This document shows positions 35,252 through 44,819 of a stretch of DNA of 64,000 bases, one piece after another. The notes below the pieces were generated by a model that was not told where the DNA came from, made no database searches, and saw only the letters and a program-made list of their open reading frames with translations. A program made the position numbers and the translations under genes. Source of the stretch: Hyphococcus sp. (lineage in GTDB: Bacteria > Pseudomonadota > Alphaproteobacteria > Caulobacterales > Parvularculaceae). Positions within the stretch are counted from its first letter, which is position 1. Each line of letters begins with the position of its first letter. Location of the stretch: the NCBI GenBank assembly GCA_021776415.1, contig JAJFFY010000081.1:54598-118597 (forward strand), read 5' to 3'.

Positions 35252-37237
35252 ATGGTCCCGGAACTTGGCTTCCTTGCAATTATTCTGGCGCTAATGCTGG
35301 CATTGGCGCAATCGGTGTTCCCGCTCGTCGGCGCACATCGCAACGACGCTACGATGATGCGGGCGGGTAACAGTTTCGCCGCCGGGCAACTTTTGTTCGT
35401 CGCCTTTGCCTTTGGCGCACTTTGTTACAGCTTTTTAACGTCAGACTTCTCGGTCAAAACCGTCGCAGAAAATTCGCATACGGCAAAACCGATTCTTTAT
35501 AAAATTGCAGGGACATGGGGTAATCATGAAGGCTCGATGCTCTTATGGGTGCTTATCCTTGCTCTGTTCGGCTGGTGCGTAGCGCAGTTTGGCCGTGACC
35601 TGCCGGCAACGCTCAAAGCGCGTGTTTTATCCGTACAAGGGATGATTGGCGCCGCGTTTTTGAGCTTTATCGTCTTCACCTCAAATCCCTTCACCCGGCT
35701 TTTTCCGGCGCCGCTCAATGGCGCTGATCTCAATCCGCTGTTGCAGGACCCAGGTCTCGCGTTTCACCCGCCATTTTTATATCTCGGCTATGTCGGCTTC
35801 TCGATGGCGTTTTCATTCTCGGTCGCCGCCTTGATTGAGGGGCGGGTTGATAGCGCCTGGGCGCGCTGGGTGCGGCCCTGGGTGCTGGCGGCGTGGTGTT
35901 TTCTGACCATCGGCATCGCCTTGGGCAGCTGGTGGGCGTATTACGAGCTTGGCTGGGGCGGCTGGTGGTTCTGGGACCCGGTTGAAAATGCTTCTTTCAT
36001 GCCCTGGCTTGTGGGCACGGCGCTGTTGCATTCGGCCATGGTGGTCGAGCGGCGCCAGACCATGATCAACTGGACGATCCTACTTGGGATTGTCACTTTT
36101 GCTCTAAGCTTGATTGGTACTTTCCTGGTTCGCTCCGGCGTTTTGACAAGCGTGCACGCCTTTGCGCTCGACCCGGCGCGCGGCGTTTATATCCTGGCAA
36201 TCCTCATCGCCGCCACCTGCGGCGCGTTCATACTATATGCCTGGCGCGCGCCGTCGCTGGAGACCGGCCCGACTTTTGCGCCGGTCAGTCGTGAAGGCGC
36301 TCTGGTTCTCAACAATATTTTTCTCGTATGCGCAGCCGCAACAGTTTTTCTCGGCACATTTTATCCTTTGATCATCGATGCGATTGGCGACGACAAAATC
36401 TCGGTTGGCCCGCCTTATTACAACCTGACCTTTGGGCTGATCATGGCGCCGATGCTGTTTTTCATGACGATTGGGCCGCTGCTTAAATGGCGCAAAGATG
36501 AGCTACGCAATCTGCCTTCAAAATTGCTGGCCCCCGCTGTTTTGGTGATCGCAATCATTGGCTTTACAGCATTGTATGGCGGCAGCCTTTTGTCAGCGAT
36601 TGGATTGGGGCTGGCTGCGTGGTTGATATTTGGCTCGCTCGTAGCGTTTGCTCAACGGGTGCAGTTTGGCAAAGCGGAACTCATGCAATCAATTCACCTT
36701 GCACGCGCACTACCAGGCGCCACTTATGGCCTGTTGATCGGACATGCCTCCATGGGCGTGTGCGTTGCCGGCATTGTCGCCATGAGCTCCTGGGCGAGTG
36801 AAGATATTCGCGTATTGGCGCCGGGCGAGGCGCTCAACCTGTCGGGCTATGAGATCAAACTTGCCGACGTTGTTCAGACCGCCGGGCAAAATTATGAAGC
36901 GGAAAAAGCTGTCTTTGAAATTTCACGCAATAACAAATCCGTTGCGACCTTGTCTTCCGAACGGCGGTTTTATCCAGTACGCCAGCAACAGACCACCGAG
37001 GCGGGCATCAGAAGCCATCCTCTGGTCAACATCTATGTCGCGCTCGGCGAACGCCAGGCCTCCGGCTGGGTTGTGCGCAGCTATTTCCATCCCCTCGCCT
37101 CAATGATCTGGCTCGGCGCACTCGGCATGGCGCTTGGCGGTTTTATCTCGCTAAGTGATCGCCGTTTCCGACTTGGCGCGCGTGCAAAAATACCCCGCAA
37201 ACCTTTGACGGCGGCAGCGCCGGCGCCGGCGGAATAG
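35252..37237 (+). CDS. ccmF: Cytochrome c heme lyase subunit CcmF
   Basis: Core of the System I heme ligation complex, attaching heme to CXXCH cysteines in the periplasm. It is a 661-residue polytopic membrane protein. The WWD heme-handling motif WGGWWFWDPVENASFMPW is complete, with conserved His residues on flanking helices and a large periplasmic loop near the C-terminus. I use ATG 35252 (MVPELGFLAIIL); ATG 35237 and TTG 35222 are in frame upstream. It is first of a rightward operon ccmF-ccmG-ccmH-ccmI plus a flavoprotein. The ccmABCDE genes are not in the window. Confidence 0.95.
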   Translation: MVPELGFLAIILALMLALAQSVFPLVGAHRNDATMMRAGNSFAAGQLLFVAFAFGALCYSFLTSDFSVKTVAENSHTAKPILYKIAGTWGNHEGSMLLWVLILALFGWCVAQFGRDLPATLKARVLSVQGMIGAAFLSFIVFTSNPFTRLFPAPLNGADLNPLLQDPGLAFHPPFLYLGYVGFSMAFSFSVAALIEGRVDSAWARWVRPWVLAAWCFLTIGIALGSWWAYYELGWGGWWFWDPVENASFMPWLVGTALLHSAMVVERRQTMINWTILLGIVTFALSLIGTFLVRSGVLTSVHAFALDPARGVYILAILIAATCGAFILYAWRAPSLETGPTFAPVSREGALVLNNIFLVCAAATVFLGTFYPLIIDAIGDDKISVGPPYYNLTFGLIMAPMLFFMTIGPLLKWRKDELRNLPSKLLAPAVLVIAIIGFTALYGGSLLSAIGLGLAAWLIFGSLVAFAQRVQFGKAELMQSIHLARALPGATYGLLIGHASMGVCVAGIVAMSSWASEDIRVLAPGEALNLSGYEIKLADVVQTAGQNYEAEKAVFEISRNNKSVATLSSERRFYPVRQQQTTEAGIRSHPLVNIYVALGERQASGWVVRSYFHPLASMIWLGALGMALGGFISLSDRRFRLGARAKIPRKPLTAAAPAPAE

Positions 37238-37244
37238 GCGGCAG

Positions 37245-37787
37245 ATGATGAAACTCTCCGTATTCGTCCCTTTAGCTGTGATGATCGCCATCGGCGTCGG
37301 GCTTGGCCTTGGCCTCACCAACGATCCGCGCACGCTGCCTTCCGCGCTCGTTGACAAGCCGCTGCCGGATTTCGACTTACCGCCCGTACGCGCTGAAGAA
37401 AGGGGCTTCAAACACGGTGACGTTAAGGGCGAAGTCGCACTTATCAATATCTTCGCGTCCTGGTGTGTCTCCTGCCGAGTAGAACATCCAACATTAATGC
37501 GCCTTGCTGATGAAAGGCGCATACCGATTTACGGCGTTGACTGGCGCGACAAGCGCGAAGACGGCGCCGCCTGGCTCACCGCATTTGGCGATCCTTTTAA
37601 ATTGGTCGGCGAGGATCAAAACAGCAAACTAGCGATTGAGCTTGGCGTCACCGGCGCGCCGGAAACCTATGTGATCGATCAAACCGGGCGCATAAGATAC
37701 AAGCAAATCGGGCCGATTACGGAAGATGTCTGGACGCAAGTGATTGAGCCTTTGATCTTGGCTCTGGAAGACGAGGCTGCGTCATGA
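37245..37787 (+). CDS. ccmG: Thiol:disulfide interchange protein CcmG/DsbE
   Basis: A membrane-anchored thioredoxin-like protein that keeps apocytochrome cysteines reduced for heme attachment. It has 180 residues: an N-terminal anchor (about 4-24), PLPDFDLPPV, then the active site FASWCVSCRVEHP (CxxC). The cis-proline region is TGAPETYVID. It starts 8 bases after ccmF and overlaps ccmH by 4 bases. Confidence 0.95.
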   Translation: MMKLSVFVPLAVMIAIGVGLGLGLTNDPRTLPSALVDKPLPDFDLPPVRAEERGFKHGDVKGEVALINIFASWCVSCRVEHPTLMRLADERRIPIYGVDWRDKREDGAAWLTAFGDPFKLVGEDQNSKLAIELGVTGAPETYVIDQTGRIRYKQIGPITEDVWTQVIEPLILALEDEAAS

Positions 37788-38263
37788 AAGCTAATCTCCT
37801 TGGCGCAATCGTGATCGTGTTTGCAACTCTGGCCTCGCTTGATGCGGGCGCGGTGTTGCCGGACGAAGTGCTCACCAACCCTGTACTGGAAGCGCGCGCG
37901 CGCGCGATCAGCAAGGAATTGCGATGCGTCGTCTGCCAAAATCAATCGATCGACGATTCTAACGCACCGCTAGCGCGCGATATGCGTATTCTCGTTCGCG
38001 AGCGGTTAGTCTCCGGCGACACCGACCGTCAGGTCAAAGACTATCTTGTGGAACGCTACGGCAATTTCGTTCTGCTGCGCCCGCCGGTTCAGGCCGATAC
38101 GCTGTTTTTATGGCTGGGCCCTGCGATATTTCTTCTGACCGCATTTGGCGGGTTTGCACTCTATCTGCGGAAGTCAAAAAATCAACAGGTCATCACCGCG
38201 CCGGCGCCATTGTCCGACGAGGAAGAAGCACAGCTTCAACGCGCCAATGAGGATGCTGCATGA
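37784..38263 (+). CDS. ccmH: Cytochrome c maturation protein CcmH (CcmL type)
   Basis: A 159-residue thiol oxidoreductase partner of CcmF and CcmG. It has a signal peptide, then the family motif LRCVVCQNQSIDDSNAPLAR with its CxxC, and one C-terminal membrane helix (about 105-125). It is the short form, lacking the TPR part, which is encoded separately by the next gene. It overlaps both neighbours by 4 bases. Confidence 0.95.
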   Translation: MKANLLGAIVIVFATLASLDAGAVLPDEVLTNPVLEARARAISKELRCVVCQNQSIDDSNAPLARDMRILVRERLVSGDTDRQVKDYLVERYGNFVLLRPPVQADTLFLWLGPAIFLLTAFGGFALYLRKSKNQQVITAPAPLSDEEEAQLQRANEDAA

Positions 38264-39453
38264 TGTTTTGGATTGTGCTTACGGTATTTCTTGGCATTGC
38301 AGCGGCTTTCGCCGCCGCGCCATTTTTACGAACGGCGGCGCAAGCCCCTCAACCCAACAACCGCGCGCATCTTTACCAGCGACAGATTGACGAGATCGAC
38401 AAGGAAGAAGCGCGCGGCGTTATCTCAACGCCTGAAGCCGAAGCCCTTCGTGTCGAGGCGCAACGCCGGCTCTTAAGCGCATCATCGATAAAAACAACCA
38501 AGGAGGCGCAAATGCCCCTGTCACGAACATCCACAGCATTAGCAATTGCCGCAATGGTGATCGCCGGCGGCGTTGGTCTTTATGCTGCAAAAGGCAGCCC
38601 ATCGACGCCTTCAGCGAGCCGCATCACCCATGTCGCCAGCACCCAAACACAGCCCAACACGGCGCCGACAGCGCAACCCCTCAGCTCGGTTGAAGGCATG
38701 GTCGAGGGACTTGCCGCACGCCTTGCAAACAATCCAGAAGATGTCGATGGCTGGCGCATGCTGGGTTGGTCCTATTTCAATATGGAGCGCTATGGCGAGG
38801 CGATGGATGCATATAAGCACGCCGTCGCGCTGGCGCCGGATAATGCCGATTATCAATCCGCCTATGGCGAATCCATGGTCCGCGCCGCCGGCGGGTTGGT
38901 TAGCGACGATGCGCTCGCCATATTCAACACAGCGCTTGCCCTCAACACTGATGACCCCCGCGCGCGATTTTTCAAAGGTCTTGCACTCGATCAGGCCGGT
39001 GATGCGAACGGCGCCATCACAGCCTGGATTGAGATGATCAATACCGCCCCCGCCGGCGCGGATTGGGTCGATGGTCTTTCCCAGCGCGTCTTTGAAAAAG
39101 CCCGCCAGGCCGACATCAATTTAGACGGCCGCCTCGCCGCCGCGCCGAACATTGCCAGCGCCGCGTCGTTGCGCGGTCCAACCACAGCGCAAGTTATGGC
39201 GGCAATGGAGCGGCCCGCAAATGATCGCCAGGCAATGATCGAAGGCATGGTCGCCAGCCTGGCTGCCCGCCTTAAAGAAAACCCCGATGATTCTGAAGGC
39301 TGGATAAGGCTAATCCGTTCAAAGAGCGTTCTCGGTCGTCAGGACGAAGCCGTGGAAGATCTGAAATCCGCGCTCAGCGCTTTTGAAAATGCGCCGGAAA
39401 CCAGAGCCCGCATCATCGCCGAAGCGCAGGCCCTCGGCGTTCGCGTTCAATAG
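38260..39453 (+). CDS. ccmI: Apocytochrome chaperone CcmI
   Basis: Holds the C-terminal part of unfolded apocytochrome c for the heme lyase. It has 397 residues: two membrane helices (about 1-22 and 90-108) with a cytoplasmic loop containing RQIDEIDKEEARGVIS, then a periplasmic TPR domain (WRMLGWSYFNMERYGEAMDA and following repeats). A second, similar block near 320-390 again begins EGMVASLAARLKENPDDSEG, an internal duplication of the start of the TPR domain. It overlaps ccmH by 4 bases. Confidence 0.93.
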   Translation: MMFWIVLTVFLGIAAAFAAAPFLRTAAQAPQPNNRAHLYQRQIDEIDKEEARGVISTPEAEALRVEAQRRLLSASSIKTTKEAQMPLSRTSTALAIAAMVIAGGVGLYAAKGSPSTPSASRITHVASTQTQPNTAPTAQPLSSVEGMVEGLAARLANNPEDVDGWRMLGWSYFNMERYGEAMDAYKHAVALAPDNADYQSAYGESMVRAAGGLVSDDALAIFNTALALNTDDPRARFFKGLALDQAGDANGAITAWIEMINTAPAGADWVDGLSQRVFEKARQADINLDGRLAAAPNIASAASLRGPTTAQVMAAMERPANDRQAMIEGMVASLAARLKENPDDSEGWIRLIRSKSVLGRQDEAVEDLKSALSAFENAPETRARIIAEAQALGVRVQ

Positions 39454-39457
39454 CATC

Positions 39458-40762
39458 ATGGGATCAAACTTCCTGATCATTGTTTACCTGCTTCCGCTCG
39501 GCGTCGTGCTTGTGGCATATTACTACCTCAACAACCGCGCCTCACGCAGAGCCAGCGCCGTTCAGACCGCCGCCGCCGAGGCCGGATTGATCGAACCGCC
39601 ATCACTGCATCCGGTAATTGACCCTTCCGTCTGTCTTGGTTGCGGCGCCTGCGCCACGGCATGTCCGGAAGGCAATGTTTTGGGCATCATCAAAGGCAAG
39701 GCGGTTCTGATTGAGCCGACCCACTGCATCGGCCATGGGGCCTGCGCAAAAGCGTGCCCGACTTCTGCGATCTCGCTTGTGTTCGGCACCGAGCAGCGCG
39801 GCATTGATATTCCTTTTGTCGGCGCCGATTTTCAAACCAATGTTCCGGGCATTTATATCGCCGGCGAGCTTGGCGGCATGGGGCTTATCCGCAATGCCAT
39901 CGAACAGGGCCATCAGGCGATGGATGCACTTCATGCATCGCTCATTAAAGACAACTCTGACTATCTTGATGCAGTCATAATCGGCGCCGGACCCGCCGGA
40001 TTTTCTGCGACGCTCGCAGCAAAGCAGCATGGATTAAACAGCGTCACCCTAGAGCAGGAGACGCTTGGCGGCGCCGTTGCACACTACCCCCGAGGCAAGC
40101 TTGTGATGACGCAGCCGGTAAATTTACCCATCATTGGCAAGGCCAAACTTAAAGACCCGAGCAAGGAACATCTCCTTGAGTTCTGGACGTCGGTTGAGAA
40201 AAAATCCGGCATCATCATTCAATATGGCGAGCGCGTTTCAGAGGTAAAACAAATCCATGGCGGCTTTGAAGTTGTCACCACCAAGCGCGCCTATAAGACA
40301 AAAACCGTTCTATTAACAATCGGCCGGCGCGGCACGCCGCGCAAGCTTGGCGTGCCTGGGGAAGACTTATCAAAAGTCGTCTATCGCATGATTGACCCGG
40401 AACAATATGCCGGCCGGCGCGTGCTTATTGTTGGCGGCGGCGACAGCGCGCTTGAGGCCGCCGCCGAGATTGGCGAACAAGATGGCTCATCAGTCATATT
40501 ATCTTATCGGAGCGCCGCATTTTCACGCGCACGCCAACGCAATCGCGAACGCGTTGATCGACTAAAGGCGGACGGCGTCGTCAAAGTGGTCATGGAGTCT
40601 ACCATTAGTGAAATCACGCCTGACCATATTGTGATCGAAAAGAAAGGCGCAAGAAAGAAGGTCGCGAATGATGACGTCATCATCTGCGCCGGCGGCATAT
40701 TACCGACCGCATTTCTCAAAACGATCGGCATTGAAGTCGAGACAAAATTCGGAACAGCGTAG
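39458..40762 (+). CDS. Membrane-anchored Fe-S flavoprotein, NAD(P)-dependent
   Basis: A 434-residue protein beginning 5 bases after the ccmI stop. It has one N-terminal membrane helix (5-24) and then a ferredoxin-like domain. Cluster one has C59, C62, C65 and C69-P. In the second set C90, C96 and C100-P remain, but position 93 is His (CIGHGAC), so it may bind a His-ligated or three-iron cluster. Next comes a thioredoxin-reductase-like fold: FAD motif GAGPAG at 176-181 and NAD(P) motif GGGDSA at 326-331. The redox CxxC of thioredoxin reductase is absent. It probably passes electrons between NAD(P)H and a membrane partner, here most likely the b-type or multiheme cytochromes. Confidence 0.85.
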   Translation: MGSNFLIIVYLLPLGVVLVAYYYLNNRASRRASAVQTAAAEAGLIEPPSLHPVIDPSVCLGCGACATACPEGNVLGIIKGKAVLIEPTHCIGHGACAKACPTSAISLVFGTEQRGIDIPFVGADFQTNVPGIYIAGELGGMGLIRNAIEQGHQAMDALHASLIKDNSDYLDAVIIGAGPAGFSATLAAKQHGLNSVTLEQETLGGAVAHYPRGKLVMTQPVNLPIIGKAKLKDPSKEHLLEFWTSVEKKSGIIIQYGERVSEVKQIHGGFEVVTTKRAYKTKTVLLTIGRRGTPRKLGVPGEDLSKVVYRMIDPEQYAGRRVLIVGGGDSALEAAAEIGEQDGSSVILSYRSAAFSRARQRNRERVDRLKADGVVKVVMESTISEITPDHIVIEKKGARKKVANDDVIICAGGILPTAFLKTIGIEVETKFGTA

Positions 40763-40797
40763 CCGGGTTGCAACGCCTGTTTCCAAATGAACTAGAC

Positions 40798-41502
40798 TTA
40801 ACGCGGCGCCGCCAGCGTCTCCAGCGCTATTCTGGTCGCCCGCATCCGGCGCCGGCTTACCGGGATTTCTTCGCCATTATTCATCACCAGCACGCGCCGG
40901 TCGCGATCAATTACCCGTAATTGATGCGCATGCGCCATATTTACAATATAGGATCGGTGGATTCTCAAAAACGAGGCCGGTAAACGTTTTTCTAAAACTT
41001 CCAGCGTGTCGTCATGCAGAAAGCATTGACCGCTGGCTGTCGAGATTTCGATGTAATCCCCTGCGCCAGAAAAGCGCACGATCAAGCTAATGGGAATGAT
41101 ATCAGTGCGACCTTGAGCACGCACGATGAGCCGCATTTCACCACTGCGCGCCTCGCGAACCCGCGCCAACGCTCGTGACAAACGCTCAGCGGAGACGGGC
41201 TTGGGGACAAAATCAACAACATCATGATCGAAAGCGTCAAGCGCGCGATCAATATTTGCAGAAACGATCACCGTTGCAGGCTGATCCGTCGCCGCAGCGC
41301 GCAATATCTCAAACCCATCATGGCCAGACAGATCGAGGTCAAGCAGCATTAGATCAATCTTGGTTTCACGGATCAGTCGTTGCGCAATATCCAGACTCTC
41401 CGCGACGGCAATATCATCGATATCAACTGCAAGTTCTGCCGCGACCAAACGTCGGAGGCGCCGTGCGGCCGGCGCCTCATCTTCTACGATAAGGATTTTC
41501 AT
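40798..41502 (-). CDS. LytTR-family response regulator
   Basis: A 234-residue transcription factor: a receiver domain (1-120) with acidic pocket IVEDEAPA, phosphoacceptor Asp in LMLLDLDLSG and the Lys in FVPKPVSAERL; then a LytTR DNA-binding domain (about 130-232; IHRSYIVNMAHAHQLRV). It is encoded directly after its kinase with a 4-base overlap. The target genes are unknown. The convergent neighbour is the Fe-S flavoprotein, so control of the electron-transfer cluster is possible but unsupported. Confidence 0.93.
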   Translation of the reverse strand: MKILIVEDEAPAARRLRRLVAAELAVDIDDIAVAESLDIAQRLIRETKIDLMLLDLDLSGHDGFEILRAAATDQPATVIVSANIDRALDAFDHDVVDFVPKPVSAERLSRALARVREARSGEMRLIVRAQGRTDIIPISLIVRFSGAGDYIEISTASGQCFLHDDTLEVLEKRLPASFLRIHRSYIVNMAHAHQLRVIDRDRRVLVMNNGEEIPVSRRRMRATRIALETLAAPR

Positions 41503-43211
41503 GGCGTAGCGCCGTCAAATGACAACGTCGAGACCCATCGTCCGCCCTCGCCCGGCGCGCTCGAAAAGGATGCGGTATCGCCAAAGGCTGTCACGATCCG
41601 TTTTCTGACATAGGCGAGCCCTTCGCCGCCCTCGCCTTTTGTTCTGCTGCGCGCCGCCGCTGCCGGCGGGGCTGTGAATGTTAGCGTAACCCGCTTGCCC
41701 GTCTGCGATTGACGCAACGTAAATTCGGAGCCGTCAGCAAACTGTCCATGGGTAAAGGCGTTTTCAACAAGGGTATGGATCACCCCCGGCGGGACGCGAA
41801 GCCGTTCGTCTACATCGTCAATCTGGAGCGAAAAGGCGCGATCAACACGGTAGGACATCACCTCAAGATGGCGCCGACAGAGGGCAATTTCATCAGCTAG
41901 CGGAACAAATTCCCTATTACTCATATGCGATAACAGGCGAAGCTCCTCGGCAAAGGCGTCAATCATTTTGACGCCGGTTTTCGGGTCGGATTCGATCCAT
42001 TCCGCCAAAGCATTTAGCGTATTCATCAAAAAATGCGGCGCGATTTTCCGGCGTAGCAATTCCAGCTCCATCTGGTCTGCACGGCGCCGAATATCTTCCT
42101 TCGCGGTCTTGATTGCGCGCATAGCGCGCGCCTGGTCAATGAAAAACACGATGGTCAGCCCGCCAGCCGCAAGATAGAAATTTCTGTCGAGAAAATTCTG
42201 TCCATCAAATATCATCAGGGCGAGAACCCCGACAAGCGCAGCGCCAGCAACGCGCGCGCCCTTGTCACCACGCCTCGCCGGCCCCGCAACAGCGATTAAG
42301 GCGACAATGATCGGCAACAACAGACTAACAAGCGCTTTTGTATCAAAGCCCGGAGCAAAAATTGCTATTGGCATCAAGACGAGGACAACCGCTAAGTATT
42401 TTTTCCATCTGTCAGGCTGAAAGCGTTGTGCAATGTAAAGGATCATCGCCAAGGAGAAGCCGGCGGCGCATAAAGCAACTGCAATCAGCCGCCAGATCTG
42501 CCATGGATAATCATAGGCCACAAACCCGCGCAGAGATTCTGCAAACAGCTGCGTTCCAGCAAACAACGCCATCAACGCAATGAAAATCGCACCGCTATTT
42601 TCGCGATCGCTTAGCCATAAAAATCCGAAATAGATCGCCGCCAGAACAAAAGCGCCGGTTGTGAGGAGGGCTGGAATATAAAAAAATGCAAGCAACGCCG
42701 TCGTTGTCTCTGCCGATACGACATAAAGGTAATGGAAAGGAGTTCTCACAAGAATGGGATTATGAAAGCTCGACATCTTGATCGCGATGTCGTTCGTGCC
42801 GTCGGTCAGCAATCGACGCGGGATGAAGAATGCTGCATCCAAATGGCCAGGGTCCTCTAACGCTTGGGAGCCGCCAACGGCGCCATTGGAAGCGATCCGC
42901 TCACCGTTCCAATAAATTTCGCTCGAAGCCAGGGCGCCAATATGCAAGACCAGCGGTTTTTCGGATTTTATAAATCCATCCGGCAAATCGATCGTCGCGC
43001 CGAGCCAGATAATCTTGTTCTGTGGATTAATTTCATCGACATCGCGCATCTCGCAGGACGAATTTGTGAACACCGGAGGCGCCGCTGCGGCGTTGTCGCA
43101 AACAATTGCGCGGCGAACGACGTGCACAAATCTGGCATCTTCTTGGGCGCTCGCGGGCGCAACCATAGTGAGGAACAATAAGGTGAGGTATTTGAGCATG
43201 CGTATCAACAT
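41499..43211 (-). CDS. LytS-type sensor histidine kinase with 7TM sensor
   Basis: About 570 residues. A signal peptide (MLKYLTLLFLTMVAPASAQ) is followed by a periplasmic beta-sandwich (about 20-180). Then come about seven membrane helices (180-380), like the 7TMR-DISM plan, and a kinase core. The phosphoacceptor His lies in RRKIAPHFLMNTLNALAEWI, the LytS/YehU-type box, with ATP-binding N-box PPGVIHTLVENAFTHG and G-box GEGGEGLAYVRKRI. The frame extends to 43436, but ATG 43211 or 43199 opens the signal peptide. It forms a two-component pair with the next gene. Confidence 0.9.
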   Translation of the reverse strand: MLIRMLKYLTLLFLTMVAPASAQEDARFVHVVRRAIVCDNAAAAPPVFTNSSCEMRDVDEINPQNKIIWLGATIDLPDGFIKSEKPLVLHIGALASSEIYWNGERIASNGAVGGSQALEDPGHLDAAFFIPRRLLTDGTNDIAIKMSSFHNPILVRTPFHYLYVVSAETTTALLAFFYIPALLTTGAFVLAAIYFGFLWLSDRENSGAIFIALMALFAGTQLFAESLRGFVAYDYPWQIWRLIAVALCAAGFSLAMILYIAQRFQPDRWKKYLAVVLVLMPIAIFAPGFDTKALVSLLLPIIVALIAVAGPARRGDKGARVAGAALVGVLALMIFDGQNFLDRNFYLAAGGLTIVFFIDQARAMRAIKTAKEDIRRRADQMELELLRRKIAPHFLMNTLNALAEWIESDPKTGVKMIDAFAEELRLLSHMSNREFVPLADEIALCRRHLEVMSYRVDRAFSLQIDDVDERLRVPPGVIHTLVENAFTHGQFADGSEFTLRQSQTGKRVTLTFTAPPAAAARSRTKGEGGEGLAYVRKRIVTAFGDTASFSSAPGEGGRWVSTLSFDGATP

Positions 43212-43347
43212 CCGCTGACTATAACGCCTTTTATTCCAACCCGTCATACCGTTCATCGGGCCCAATCCGCCGATCACCGATTGAGCCGTGCACCGACGGC
43301 GCGCGGCTATTATGAGCACAGAAAAGTAACCTGAGGGACATTTCATC

Positions 43348-44796
43348 ATGCCAGCTCTGAATAAAATTGCCGTAATCGCGGCGCTTGGTTTGGTTGCCGC
43401 CTGCGCCAATATCGAGCCGCCCGCGCCGCAGATCACATTTGAGGCCTATGAGTTCGAAGCTCAAAACGGTGAGAAGGTACAAGCAGAGCGCGGCGTTTTC
43501 AACGTTCCGGAAAACCGCAGTGACGCCAATTCGCGTGAAATCGAGCTTGGTTTTGTCCGGTTTAAATCAACCAGCGACAATCCCGGCGCGCCGATAATAT
43601 ACCTCGCCGGCGGGCCTGGCGGCTCCGGCGTCGGTACCGCGCGCAGCAGGCGTTTTCCTTTGTTCATGGCAATGCGCGAATTTGGCGATGTCATCGCTTT
43701 TGATCAACGCGGAACCGGGATGTCCAATGACATTCAAAAATGTGAGACCGAACATCGCTTTCCGCTCAACGAGCCGGTGACGATTGAAAAATCATTTCCG
43801 CTTTTGCGCCTTGCGGCCGATGAATGCGCCGCGATTTGGCGCGAGCAGGGGATTGATCTTTCAGCCTATAATACGGCTGAGAGCGCGCGCGACATTGATG
43901 CGCTGCGCCGCGCATTAGGCGCCGAGAAGGTCAGCCTTTGGGGCATCAGCTATGGATCGCACCTTGCCTTCGCGACATTGAAGGTCATGCCCAACAACAT
44001 CGACCAGGTCGTCCTTACCGGCATTGAAGGGTTGGGCGACACGGTGAAACTTCCCGCGCAAACAGACGCTTATTTCGCGCGGCTGCAAGAAGCAATTAAC
44101 GCCGATCCGGACGCTGCGGCAGCCTATCCCGATCTCGCCGGGTTAATGCGCCGTGTCCATGCAAAGCTCGATGCCTCACCCGTTGAGACAACAGTCGAGG
44201 ATTCGTCTGGCGATACCGTGACGATGAAGATCGGGAAGATCGAAATGCAGATGGTGTCGTCTTTTACAATCTCTGATCCATTTTTCTCGGTGCGTTTGCC
44301 AGCCACCTACGCCATGGCGAACGCCGGCGACTTCAGCCGTATCGCGCCGCTCATCTATCAAAACCTGCGTCGCGATCCGGTTACATTCCGCGGCATGCCC
44401 GAGGCGATGGATATCATGTCCGGCATTTCCGATGCGCGCCTCGCATTGGTGCGCGAACAGGCGAAGACTTCGCTTCTTGGCGACGTTCTCAATTTCCCGA
44501 TGCCGCATCTGGTCGGCGCTTTCGGTCTTGATGATCTTGGCGATGAGTTCAGAACGCCTGTGAAGACGGATGTCCGCACGCTCATCCTCACCAGCACGCT
44601 TGATGGGCGCACTTATCCTGCTGCTGCCGCCATAGCCATTCAGGGCTTTTCGAATATGACGCAAGTCATCGTCGAAAATGGCGGGCATAACGTATTTATG
44701 CAATCGCCGGAGATCAGCGACATCATTTTGCGTTTCATGCGCGGCGAAAATGTTCCGACCACAGTCACACTGGAAACGCCGAAATTTCTTTACTAG
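43348..44796 (+). CDS. Lipoprotein alpha/beta hydrolase (TAP/prolyl aminopeptidase-like)
   Basis: A 482-residue secreted serine hydrolase. The signal ends in the lipobox-like VAAC (residue 20), so it is probably lipid-anchored. The oxyanion region is LAGGPGGSGVG and the nucleophile elbow GISYGSHLAF has Ser. The acid lies in LILTSTLDGRTYP and the catalytic His in ENGGHNVFM. The C-terminal portion matches the TAP-like group of Streptomyces tripeptidyl aminopeptidases. It is likely to trim peptides in the periplasm. It is divergent from the sensor kinase gene, with 136 bases between. Confidence 0.9.
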   Translation: MPALNKIAVIAALGLVAACANIEPPAPQITFEAYEFEAQNGEKVQAERGVFNVPENRSDANSREIELGFVRFKSTSDNPGAPIIYLAGGPGGSGVGTARSRRFPLFMAMREFGDVIAFDQRGTGMSNDIQKCETEHRFPLNEPVTIEKSFPLLRLAADECAAIWREQGIDLSAYNTAESARDIDALRRALGAEKVSLWGISYGSHLAFATLKVMPNNIDQVVLTGIEGLGDTVKLPAQTDAYFARLQEAINADPDAAAAYPDLAGLMRRVHAKLDASPVETTVEDSSGDTVTMKIGKIEMQMVSSFTISDPFFSVRLPATYAMANAGDFSRIAPLIYQNLRRDPVTFRGMPEAMDIMSGISDARLALVREQAKTSLLGDVLNFPMPHLVGAFGLDDLGDEFRTPVKTDVRTLILTSTLDGRTYPAAAAIAIQGFSNMTQVIVENGGHNVFMQSPEISDIILRFMRGENVPTTVTLETPKFLY

Positions 44797-44819
44797 AGCG
44801 CCGGCGTAGCAGTAAAAAT

